Positions 34,271 to 42,286 of a DNA stretch of 64,000 bases are shown here, one piece after another (within the stretch, counting starts at the first letter, position 1; each line of letters starts with the position of its first letter). Where the stretch lies: the NCBI GenBank assembly GCA_028695735.1, contig JAQVIJ010000001.1, positions 361,081 to 425,080 on the forward strand. Reading direction: 5' to 3'. The DNA comes from Deltaproteobacteria bacterium (GTDB lineage: Bacteria; Desulfobacterota; Dissulfuribacteria; Dissulfuribacterales; DYLC01). Under the pieces are notes generated by a model. That model made no database searches and had not been told where the DNA came from. It saw nothing but the letters and a program-made list of their open reading frames with translations. A program made the position numbers and the translations under genes.

Positions 34271-34657
34271 ATGAAGCAACTAACCATCAAAACTCATGCT
34301 GAAATTGAACTCATAGACGTCACCGATGAGGTGCAGGCCGCCCTTAAAGGCCTCGGCATATCGGACGGCATCCTCTTGGTCTTCATACCCCACACCACCG
34401 CGGGCGTCATCATAAACGAAGGAGCAGACCCTGCGGTAAGGGAAGACCTGATTCAGGCATTGAAACGAATCACCCCTGACTTGCACTACCGCCACATGGA
34501 AGGCAATTCCCCTGCCCACATTCAGACAGCCCTGACAGGGTCGTCCGTGCTGATTCCAGTTGAAAAAGGTGGCTTATGCCTCGGCACATGGCAAAGGATA
34601 TTTTTCTGCGAATTTGACGGCCCCAGAACCCGCAATATCTGGATAAAGGCAATCTGA
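34271..34657 (+). CDS. YjbQ/UPF0047 family protein
   Basis: A 128-residue small beta-rich protein of the YjbQ family, sometimes assigned weak thiamine-phosphate synthase activity. Family motifs seen: VFIPHTTAGVIINEGADP with the conserved His and Asn, 'YRHMEGNSPAHIQ' and 'GTWQRIFFCEFDGPR'. Start 34271 has GGAG seven bases upstream; an earlier Met at 34259 overlaps that site. The physiological role is not known. Confidence 0.9.
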   Translation: MKQLTIKTHAEIELIDVTDEVQAALKGLGISDGILLVFIPHTTAGVIINEGADPAVREDLIQALKRITPDLHYRHMEGNSPAHIQTALTGSSVLIPVEKGGLCLGTWQRIFFCEFDGPRTRNIWIKAI

Positions 34658-34795
34658 TGTTCGGTCACCCATTGGGCACTCCTTTGGGTTGTTTTTTGGA
34701 TTTTATACGGTATATTAAATGCTATCAGCTTGTTTTTTATAATAATTTTTATAATCCTCAGCAATTTATTGTGCATTTTTAAAAAATAATTTCAG

Positions 34796-34902
34796 GGAAG
34801 TCCTCAAAAAACAGGGGCTTGCGGGCCTCCCTGCAAAAACAGGATTACATCTTGGTGCCGAACTGTAAAACATAAAGGAAGTCCCAAAAATATGGGCGGG
34901 CC
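34796..34902. repeat. Imperfect direct repeat pair in the M23 peptidase leader
   Basis: The 283-base gap before 34941 contains two related blocks: GGAAGTCCTCAAAAAACAGG...GCGGGCC (34796-34827) and GGAAGTCCCAAAAATATGGGCGGGCC in shortened form (34877-34902). It also holds AT-rich DNA (34700-34790) that could carry a promoter. The repeats could be a binding array or a structured leader; I match them to no known riboswitch. Confidence 0.4.
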
Positions 34903-34940
34903 AATGCCGTTTCAAAAAAACCCTGATTAAAGGAGGGAAA

Positions 34941-36284
34941 ATGCAAAAAGGTCTTTACATCCTGTTGTTATCCATGGTCATTCTGTCCTTCATCGCAGTC
35001 CTTCATCATCCCACTCCGTATCAGAAGGATTCGGCGCCCTCACAGCAACCCGTTCAAGCCGCCGTCTCCGCAGAAGCAGCCGTTTCAGCCCAAGCCCAGA
35101 CAACACAACCACAGGAAGAACCCGCCATTGTCCTCACAGGGGCATTGCAAAAGGGTGAAAGCTTCAGCGAAGCACTGCAACGAGTGCTGTTACACGACAA
35201 ACAGGCAGATGAACTCGCGGAAAAGATCACTCAAAAACTCTCTCGCGTAGTCAATTTACGCAAAAGCAGACCAGGAGAGGCATTCGCCCTGGTCATGGAT
35301 TACTCCGGCAAACTCATTCGTTGCACCTATGAAAAAAATCCCTTTGAGATATACACCATGGAACCCGATGAGGATGAAAACAATCTGATCATCGCCAAAG
35401 AGGACATTACACTCGAAAGGCATGTGGTGAAACTCTCCGGCGCGATAGAGGGCTCTCTGTTTCAGGCATTCGCCAAACTGGGGGAGGGGGAAAGATTGAC
35501 CATGGCGTTCGCCGATATCTTTGCATCCCGCATCGACTTCAACAACGACCTGAAGCACGGAGACCGTTTCGAACTCTTGCTGGAAAAATACTATAAAAAC
35601 GGCCAATTTGTAGGCTATGGCCGCATACTTTCCGCCAAATTTCAGGGTGCCAAGGAAAAACACAGCGCCTACTACTTCAAGCCATCAGATGCCCAGAAAG
35701 GCAACTATTACGATGAAACAGGCAAGACCCTTGGAACCGCCTTTCTCAAATCACCCCTGCCCATCTTCAAGGTCACTTCCGGCTTCACCATGCACCGGAA
35801 CCACCCTGTGCTCGGCGGAGACAGGCCGCATCAAGGCATTGACCTCGCCGCTCCCGTTGGCACTCCTGTCATGGCTGTGGCGGATGGAGTCGTCTCATTC
35901 GCCGGATGGAAAAATGGCTATGGCAATACCCTGTCCATCAGGCATCCCGGCGGCTATGAAACGCAATACGCCCATCTCTCCAGATTTGCAGACGGCATCA
36001 AAACAGGCGTGCATGTCACGCAGAAACAGGTCGTAGCCCGAGTGGGCATGACCGGAATAGCCACAGGGCCGCACCTGGACTATCGTATCGCAGAAAACGG
36101 CGTCCTGAAAAACCCGCTGTCCGTCAAATTCAGATCAGTGTTTGCCTTGTCCGGCCATGCACTCAATCAGTTCCATGCGCAGCAACTCTATTTGGCCCAA
36201 TTGATGGAGACACCGGAACCTCAAAAACTTGTCTTGGTGGAGACACTGACTACCAAAGGCCCACCGGATGGCTGGAACGGTTAA
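34941..36284 (+). CDS. M23 (LytM) family metallopeptidase, envelope-anchored
   Basis: The 447-residue protein has an N-terminal membrane anchor or signal (LYILLLSMVILSFIAVL), an Ala/Gln-rich linker, an OapA/LysM-like middle (about 70-270), and a C-terminal LytM zinc peptidase with HQGIDLAAPVGTPVMAVADG (His and Asp ligands) and GPHLDYRI (HxH-type second site; here His-Leu-Asp-Tyr, so the canonical HLHFE is altered). It cuts peptidoglycan peptides. AGGAGGG precedes the start. It overlaps the MltB-like gene by 17 bases, so murein glycan and peptide cutters are co-expressed. Confidence 0.9.
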   Translation: MQKGLYILLLSMVILSFIAVLHHPTPYQKDSAPSQQPVQAAVSAEAAVSAQAQTTQPQEEPAIVLTGALQKGESFSEALQRVLLHDKQADELAEKITQKLSRVVNLRKSRPGEAFALVMDYSGKLIRCTYEKNPFEIYTMEPDEDENNLIIAKEDITLERHVVKLSGAIEGSLFQAFAKLGEGERLTMAFADIFASRIDFNNDLKHGDRFELLLEKYYKNGQFVGYGRILSAKFQGAKEKHSAYYFKPSDAQKGNYYDETGKTLGTAFLKSPLPIFKVTSGFTMHRNHPVLGGDRPHQGIDLAAPVGTPVMAVADGVVSFAGWKNGYGNTLSIRHPGGYETQYAHLSRFADGIKTGVHVTQKQVVARVGMTGIATGPHLDYRIAENGVLKNPLSVKFRSVFALSGHALNQFHAQQLYLAQLMETPEPQKLVLVETLTTKGPPDGWNG

Positions 36285-37152
36285 AAAACGGCTGTACTCC
36301 CTCTGTTGCCTGATTTTACTTTTGTTTCTGCACTCCTCTGCAGAGGCCGGAATACTTGCCGAGCAAAAAAGGGCTGTGTGGGCGCCGCTTATAGAACGTC
36401 TTGCAGCGGACGGGGAGAATAAAGACGCCTTGACCGCCCTTTTTGAACGGGAAGAGGTGAGGTTCAATCCAGGTGTGATGCCGCGAAAGCTTACGCACAA
36501 GGAGCTACCAAGACAGTACGATATCTTTTTGACGGATCGCAGCATATCGAAGGCCAGAAGATACCTGGAAAACAATAAGGAATTACTCCGGCAAATACAG
36601 GAGAGATTCGATGTACCTGCAGAGATCCTGACAGCCATTCTGCTCATAGAGACGGACCTGGGCAATTTCACAGGCAGATACAGGACATTCAACATACTGG
36701 CCAGCATGGCCCTGGCTGACAGCATCGAACAGATAGCCCCGCTCATCCCCTCCGACACCCTTGCCGGAATGGACCGCGACTGGCTCGCCAACAAACTGGC
36801 TGAAAAATCCCAATGGGCATATAATGAGCTGAAGGCGCTGCTTGAATACGCCAGACGTAATCAAATGGACCCGCTGGGCATTCAGGGCTCTATCTTCGGT
36901 GCCATCGGCATCTGCCAATTCATGCCGTCAAACGCATTGAAATTCGGCATTGACTTCAATAACGACGGACGGATAGACCTCTTTTCCACCAAAGACGCCA
37001 TGGCCAGCATGGCGAACTATCTATCCGGTTATGGATGGAAATCCGGCCTTGACAGGGCTGCGCAGGAACAGGTCATCTATCAATACAACCACAGCACACC
37101 CTATGTAAAGGCAGTGCTTGGAGTGGCGGAACGGCTGGGATACAGACCGTAA
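36268..37152 (+). CDS. MltB-family lytic murein transglycosylase
   Basis: A 294-residue periplasmic enzyme with signal peptide (to about residue 25, SSAEA). The SLT_2 domain is evident: 'VPAEILTAILLIETDLGNF' has the catalytic Glu, 'TFNILASMAL' and 'GAIGICQFMPSNALKFGIDF' plus a calcium-loop-like NNDGRIDL are family features. It overlaps the M23 gene start-to-stop and converges on the PgsA-like gene. Confidence 0.92.
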   Translation: MAGTVKKRLYSLCCLILLLFLHSSAEAGILAEQKRAVWAPLIERLAADGENKDALTALFEREEVRFNPGVMPRKLTHKELPRQYDIFLTDRSISKARRYLENNKELLRQIQERFDVPAEILTAILLIETDLGNFTGRYRTFNILASMALADSIEQIAPLIPSDTLAGMDRDWLANKLAEKSQWAYNELKALLEYARRNQMDPLGIQGSIFGAIGICQFMPSNALKFGIDFNNDGRIDLFSTKDAMASMANYLSGYGWKSGLDRAAQEQVIYQYNHSTPYVKAVLGVAERLGYRP

Positions 37153-37193
37153 AAATCCTGAACCGCCGCCCCTGCCCGCCTCATAGCAACCCA

Positions 37194-38216
37194 CTATCCA
37201 CATTGACCGGTGCGGACGCAACAGGCCAGATTCCAGATTGTAAAACCGCCTGAAACAACGGCTCCAACCCAGACTACGGAGTCCACGGGCAGACCGAACC
37301 GCACAGCTCCGAACCATGCGGCCAGGATAAGGGACAAGGCCACCATGTTTTTGATGCGAACCGAAAGGGAGTGACCGTCCGGATGCAGCCACATCTCCAA
37401 TGCCTGACTCGCGAACTCCGAGGACAGGAGAAAGATGAGCAGCCAAACCGTAATTCCCTGTACATGGTTCATAAGGGCGAGCGGCAACAGCGGCACACAT
37501 ATACCGGACAACAGCATCGTTACAGCGCCCGGCCCCTTCTTGAAACAGGCGGGGAGGCCGATTCGCACATATTGCGCCCCGGACACCATTGTGATACCCA
37601 CTATCACCGCCATATAGGCCAGGATCACGCCTCGGGCATTCAGCCACAGGAGCAAACCAAGCCCAACGCCCAAAAACAGCAACGCTGATTTGAGGCGGGA
37701 TGAGATAGCCCCTTCCTTCCAGTGTATTGCAATGGCCAAAAAAACGGTTGCGATCAGGGCGCCTGCCAGACAGAAGCCTGTCGCAATCTTGTCAGGGAAG
37801 GTGTCTGTGAGCAAAATCAGCCCCATGCCTATCATCTGGAGAGTCGTCTTGAGCTTGGCCAATTCAGTGACTGCCAGCGGACGGTTGAGGCCGGTCATAA
37901 AACGTCTGAGTTCCGTAACCAGATATTCCCGTAAAAATACCAGCCATGCCAGCCAAAGGGGCACTATCTGCAGCTCCACAAGGGGCACGAGGGTTACGGC
38001 TATGAATATCTTGTCTGCAATGGGGTCCAGCATGGCCCCCAGTTTGGTCGGCCCGTCCCTTCTGGCCAAAAGACCGTCCAAATAGTCAGTAATCCCCAGA
38101 ATCGTGTAGGCCAGGATGGCGGCCATACGTGACCATGGCCCTCCATATACCAAAAAGAGTGGAAACGGCAAAAGCAGAATGCGAAGCAATGTCAGTTGGT
38201 TGGCGCTGATCCTCAT
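37194..38216 (-). CDS. CDP-alcohol phosphatidyltransferase, PgsA-like, with C-terminal membrane extension
   Basis: About 340 residues from ATG 38216. The first 175 residues are a PgsA-type phosphatidyltransferase with the full signature: Asp44, Asp47-Gly48, Ala51-Arg52, Gly60, Asp64 and Asp68. It would make phosphatidylglycerol phosphate from CDP-diacylglycerol. The last 165 residues add four or so hydrophobic helices with no family I recognise; normal PgsA is about 180-200. The start is two bases after the TGA of the Cys-rich gene, so the two are coupled. Confidence 0.85.
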   Translation of the reverse strand: MRISANQLTLLRILLLPFPLFLVYGGPWSRMAAILAYTILGITDYLDGLLARRDGPTKLGAMLDPIADKIFIAVTLVPLVELQIVPLWLAWLVFLREYLVTELRRFMTGLNRPLAVTELAKLKTTLQMIGMGLILLTDTFPDKIATGFCLAGALIATVFLAIAIHWKEGAISSRLKSALLFLGVGLGLLLWLNARGVILAYMAVIVGITMVSGAQYVRIGLPACFKKGPGAVTMLLSGICVPLLPLALMNHVQGITVWLLIFLLSSEFASQALEMWLHPDGHSLSVRIKNMVALSLILAAWFGAVRFGLPVDSVVWVGAVVSGGFTIWNLACCVRTGQCG

Positions 38217-38217
38217 C

Positions 38218-38796
38218 TCATGAATGATCTCTTCGGGCATCATCCTGACTGCATAAAGCGTCCCTGTCAATGGACCAGATACGATGGAACGCCTCCAAAA
38301 CCCTACCCCTGGCAGCGGATAAATTTTCTACATATTGAATAAATGTCCTGTAATGACTGGCCGGGCCTATCTCTATCTGCTTCAGCAATGGGTCGCAGAA
38401 ATACCATGTACAGCGATAGGGCCTTACAAGCCTTGGCAGGACGCAACCCATCGCTCCCATGAACTGGCAGGCAGCCCCGGCAGAAATGGACAGGTCATAG
38501 ACCGGCAAGCGGCGTCTCATGGCCAGAAAGCTAACTATATCCCCGAAGGTCGGCATGCCATGACGGTTGGCGCAACATACCACAGCGCAATAAGGGCAGG
38601 TCATGGCTGTGTATTCCTGAATGAATGGGTCTATGACATCAAAGGCCTTTTCGAGCTCTCGCGCCCTTGCAAAGACCTCAGCCAATTGAACTTCATGCCC
38701 TGCAAAAAAGGCCTGAAGGCGATTCAGGGTATCCTGAAACTCCGTGGGTGAGCGAAAATTCAATTCTGGAAAGACCGTTTCATCAAAACCTATCAT
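38218..38796 (-). CDS. Eight-cysteine protein, YkgJ-like pattern (192 aa)
   Basis: Cytosolic by sequence (no signal). Cysteines at 67, 70, 74, 75 (TCPYCAVVCC) and at 110, 118, 129, 134 (ACQFMGAMGC, then RCTWYFC) are arranged like the YkgJ-type CxxC...CC metal-binding proteins, with conserved 'HGMPTFGDIVSF' between. A bound Zn or Fe-S centre is inferred. Translational coupling to the PgsA-like gene suggests a shared function; ksgA precedes it by 21 bases. Confidence 0.7.
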   Translation of the reverse strand: MIGFDETVFPELNFRSPTEFQDTLNRLQAFFAGHEVQLAEVFARARELEKAFDVIDPFIQEYTAMTCPYCAVVCCANRHGMPTFGDIVSFLAMRRRLPVYDLSISAGAACQFMGAMGCVLPRLVRPYRCTWYFCDPLLKQIEIGPASHYRTFIQYVENLSAARGRVLEAFHRIWSIDRDALCSQDDARRDHS

Positions 38797-38817
38797 GACG
38801 CTGAATTATCATCCTTT

Positions 38818-39735
38818 CTATGAAACCTCTACGAAAATAGAATTTTCGTGCAAGGGCAAGGCGTGAGCTGCAATAACATCGGCAAGCCCTACGAATTCCT
38901 CCACCGTCAATTCCTCAGGCCGTCTTTCAGGACGAATGCCACAGCTATTCAGGCATTCCAGTGCCTCAATTGATCTTTGTTGGGACAAGCCCCTCCGCCC
39001 ACTCGACTCCGCCCCCAAAAATGCCCTAAGTGAATTGGCCAGCGTCTTTCTGCGCTGCTGGAAAACCGCCCTGACCAAACGCACAAACAGATGAAAATCA
39101 GAGACACGCCGAACAGGCGGACGAAACCGGATTTTTATGACGGAAGACATGACCTTGGGCGCGGGCCTGAACATACAAGGGGCAACTTGCAAGAGCTGCT
39201 CCATCTCCGCTGAATACTGAAAAATGACTGAAAGGATGCCGTAATCCTTGCAGCCTGGCCTTGCGATTAGACGGTCGGCCACTTCCTTCTGAAGCATTAC
39301 AACAGCCTGGTCGATATAATCTCCGGCATCCACCATGTGGAAAAGCATGGGACTGGAGATATTGTAGGGCAGATTGCCTATAATCCTAAGTCGCTCCACG
39401 CCCATATCCTTCGCCAGTTTTTCAAAGCACAGGTGCAGCATATTGCCTGAAACCAGCGTGACATTCGTGATCTTTTCGGCCTGCGCCTTTGCTTCGAGAT
39501 AACTGAACATACGGGCATCCAATTCCACCGCCACCACCCGGCTCACGCGTCCGGCCAGTTCAAATGTAATGGCTCCAAGCCCGGGCCCCAGTTCCAGAAT
39601 CGTATCTCCGGCATCGAAGCCCGCAGCATCCACAATGGAACGGCAGATATCCCTGTTCACCAGAAAATTCTGCCCCATAGACTTGACAGCCTTGGGCAAT
39701 GGAGAAGGATGTGTTATGCCTTTCTTGTCAGCCAA
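38818..39735 (-). CDS. rsmA: 16S rRNA dimethyladenosine transferase
   Basis: The 305-residue KsgA methylates A1518 and A1519 of 16S rRNA. It shows GQNFLVNRDICRSIVDAAG, SAM motif LELGPGLGAIT, and the catalytic motif IV GNLPYNISSP. The C-terminal helical domain includes FQQRRKTLANSLRAFLG. It overlaps lgt by 22 bases. Confidence 0.96.
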   Translation of the reverse strand: MADKKGITHPSPLPKAVKSMGQNFLVNRDICRSIVDAAGFDAGDTILELGPGLGAITFELAGRVSRVVAVELDARMFSYLEAKAQAEKITNVTLVSGNMLHLCFEKLAKDMGVERLRIIGNLPYNISSPMLFHMVDAGDYIDQAVVMLQKEVADRLIARPGCKDYGILSVIFQYSAEMEQLLQVAPCMFRPAPKVMSSVIKIRFRPPVRRVSDFHLFVRLVRAVFQQRRKTLANSLRAFLGAESSGRRGLSQQRSIEALECLNSCGIRPERRPEELTVEEFVGLADVIAAHALPLHENSIFVEVS

Positions 39736-40502
39736 AGAAACAGCCCCGCCAGAAAGAAGGCAAAACTCAACAACTGACCCATGGAAAACACACCCAGCAC
39801 CACGAAACCAAGCTGTGGATCAGGCTCCCTGAAAAATTCCACCACAAAACGCGCTATGGAATAACCCATGAAAAACAAGGCGGTCTTGCGGCCTGCAGGC
39901 CAGTTCTTATATCTTGTCGGCCAGAGCACGGCAAAAAGCACCACCCCTTCCAGAAACGCCTCATACAACTGGGATGGATGACGGGGCACCAGTCCTCCCC
40001 CCGGGAAGATCATGGCCCATGGCGCATCAGACGGCCTGCCGAACAGCTCGCCATTGATAAAATTGCCTATTCTGCCCAGCCCCAGACCGATGGGAGCGAT
40101 TACGATAACCCTGTCCGCCCACTGCCAGTAGTTCAGATCGTGTTTCCTGGCAAAAAGCCAGCCGGCACATAAGGTCCCGAATACACCGCCGTGAAAGGAC
40201 ATGCCGCCCTGCCAGGTTGCAAATATCTCCAACGGATGCGACAAGAAATAACCAGGGTTATAGAAAATCACATAACCAAGCCTGCCGCCCAGCACCACGC
40301 CGAGGACCAACCATACCACCAGGGCATCCAGCAGGTAGAATTCCCGCTCCCTCTCTGCCGGAGAAGCCGCTGTCACGGCGATCTGACGCCTGACCAGCAG
40401 ATAACCACTCACAAAACCGGCGAGGTACATAAACCCGTACCACCTGAAACTCAATGGCCCGAGTTGCAGAATGACAGGGTCTATCTCAGGATAGGGCAAC
40501 AT
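39714..40502 (-). CDS. lgt: Prolipoprotein diacylglyceryl transferase
   Basis: A 262-residue polytopic inner-membrane enzyme that attaches diacylglycerol to lipobox cysteines. The Lgt signature GLGLGRIGNFINGELFGRP is present, along with 'WQGGMSFHGGVFG' and 'RHPSQLYEAFLEG'. Seven hydrophobic helices are readable. It uses phosphatidylglycerol, the product line of the PgsA-like enzyme encoded 1.5 kb away. Clients in the window include the MltD-like lipoprotein. Confidence 0.96.
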   Translation of the reverse strand: MLPYPEIDPVILQLGPLSFRWYGFMYLAGFVSGYLLVRRQIAVTAASPAEREREFYLLDALVVWLVLGVVLGGRLGYVIFYNPGYFLSHPLEIFATWQGGMSFHGGVFGTLCAGWLFARKHDLNYWQWADRVIVIAPIGLGLGRIGNFINGELFGRPSDAPWAMIFPGGGLVPRHPSQLYEAFLEGVVLFAVLWPTRYKNWPAGRKTALFFMGYSIARFVVEFFREPDPQLGFVVLGVFSMGQLLSFAFFLAGLFLWLTRKA

Positions 40503-40511
40503 GACAATATC

Positions 40512-40937
40512 TCACTTATCATCCCTATTGAAGGATAATTTATCCTGAATGGAAACCACATTGGATTTTTTTACACCCTTCCCAGGCGGCTTGGGGGATG
40601 GCGGCGGCACAGGCCCTCCTGTAATGCTGGCGATGATGGCATTATACTGATAAATAAGGGCTGGATTGAGCTCGGATTCCATTACGAAACAGGAGACACG
40701 GCTCCTCTGCACACGAATGGAAGAGGTAGAGAGACTGGCCAGAATATGCGGCTGCAACATGAGATTGTTCTTTTCAACCATTACCATACACGGGAAATAC
40801 AGGTCAAAAAACGCAGCCTTTTCCAGCACGAAACCTATGGTCTCTGTCTGGCGGTTAAAGCGTATCTCTCCAACTATGAGGCCAAGGCCGTCTATATTCA
40901 ACAACACCATCTCTTTTGCATTCTGGCTGAGCTTCAT
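40512..40937 (-). CDS. Unknown protein between pcnB and lgt (141 aa)
   Basis: I do not recognise a family. Residues 1-100 look like a small beta-barrel (LNIDGLGLIVGEIRFN, VVEKNN-type strands), then comes a Pro/Gly-rich linker (GGPVPPPSPKPPGKG) and a charged tail. No signal peptide. It overlaps pcnB by four bases and precedes lgt by nine, so it is clearly part of the operon. Confidence 0.75.
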   Translation of the reverse strand: MKLSQNAKEMVLLNIDGLGLIVGEIRFNRQTETIGFVLEKAAFFDLYFPCMVMVEKNNLMLQPHILASLSTSSIRVQRSRVSCFVMESELNPALIYQYNAIIASITGGPVPPPSPKPPGKGVKKSNVVSIQDKLSFNRDDK

Positions 40938-42286
40938 TGTTTCTCCTCGATTTCATGATTTTTTTCGGCTGCCGCTGGTTGTTCAAGCGTTGCCGAAGCC
41001 CTGCGCTTGCGTCTTTTTCTGGCCTTTTTCTGGGGCGCCGGAGCTGCGGCAATCTGTTCCAGCAGGACAGGCTGGCCATTCAATGCCTCCTGCACGGCAT
41101 TGTAAAGAGAAAGGCTGATGCCGAAATTCGCCCTGTTTTTAAGCCGCTTACTCCATTGCTGTGTGGCAGCGCATATCCCGATGGGCCAAAGGGAGGCCAG
41201 GATGTAGGCGGTTTCGTCTTTTATGGCCTTTTTCAATTCATGGGGTTCGAATATCCCGCTTAACAACTGACGCACCTCATGCACCGGCCAGCGAATACGT
41301 TCGGATGCCAGCCGCTGCCATTCAGGCATTCCATGCAGACATGGATACGCAAAAAAGGCCAATGACACCGCCTCACCGTCGTTACCCTGATTTCCCTGTG
41401 TCTCTAATGAAATATGCCTGCCAAGCGATGAAAGAAGGTGGTTCATAAGATCAGCCGCCACATCCAGATGATCTGCTATCAGCTCCCAGTAGCGCGGGAA
41501 AACCGCCTGAAACAGGCCTGATTCCAGCATCAACGCCGCCCACTTATGGGCCACACCGGTCTTCAAATCCTTCAGCCATTCATCACGCACTCGCGGCGGC
41601 GAACAGAACCGGATATTATATCTGAGCTTCTGAATGGCGGCCCATGTCCTGGGTTCGATGGCAAAATCCGTGCGCGCCGCATGCCGAATGACCCTCATCA
41701 TGCGCACAGGATCCCTGAGCATCTTGGTTTCCGGATCACCTATGGCGCGAATGATGCGGTTTTTCAGGTCCTCCATGCCGCCCACATAATCAATGATACT
41801 GAAGTCTGCGATGTTATAAAAGAGGCCGTTTATGGTCAGATCACGGCGAAAGGCGTCTTCTTGAGGGGTGCCGTAAATGGAATCGTCATTTGAGCCTGCG
41901 ACTTCTTCTTCAGGCACAGAGCGTTTTCGAAACGTGGAGACCTCTATCACCTTGCCGCCCTTGAAATACACATGGGTCAACTTGAACCGCTTTCCTATGA
42001 TACGGCTGTGATGAAATATCCGCTGAATCTCCTCCGGCCGGGCGTCTGTACCTATATCGAAATCCTTTGGTCTCTTGCCCAGCAGGAGGTCTCTTACTCC
42101 TCCGCCCACCAGATAGGCCAGAAAACCATGGTCACGCAGCCTGTACATGACCTTCAATGCCTCGCGGTCTATGTCCTTTCTGCTCACACAATGCTCTGAG
42201 CGATGGATTATCAGGGGATGATTTTGATAATCCTGAAACAGGAGCGGCTGCACAAGCCTCGTTTTTTGAAATGCCTCTTCATTCAT
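40934..42286 (-). CDS. pcnB: Poly(A) polymerase / tRNA nucleotidyltransferase-family protein
   Basis: About 450 residues from ATG 42286. The PcnB signature HRSEHCVSRKDIDREALKVM precedes the nucleotidyltransferase core LVGGGVRDLLLGKRPKDFDIG (DxD acidic pair) and RRDLTINGLFYN. The HRSEHxVSRxxI tag supports poly(A) polymerase over CCA-adding enzyme. The C-terminus is Lys/Arg-rich (KKARKRRKRR), as in PcnB. It would add 3' tails that direct RNA decay. Confidence 0.88.
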   Translation of the reverse strand: MNEEAFQKTRLVQPLLFQDYQNHPLIIHRSEHCVSRKDIDREALKVMYRLRDHGFLAYLVGGGVRDLLLGKRPKDFDIGTDARPEEIQRIFHHSRIIGKRFKLTHVYFKGGKVIEVSTFRKRSVPEEEVAGSNDDSIYGTPQEDAFRRDLTINGLFYNIADFSIIDYVGGMEDLKNRIIRAIGDPETKMLRDPVRMMRVIRHAARTDFAIEPRTWAAIQKLRYNIRFCSPPRVRDEWLKDLKTGVAHKWAALMLESGLFQAVFPRYWELIADHLDVAADLMNHLLSSLGRHISLETQGNQGNDGEAVSLAFFAYPCLHGMPEWQRLASERIRWPVHEVRQLLSGIFEPHELKKAIKDETAYILASLWPIGICAATQQWSKRLKNRANFGISLSLYNAVQEALNGQPVLLEQIAAAPAPQKKARKRRKRRASATLEQPAAAEKNHEIEEKQ

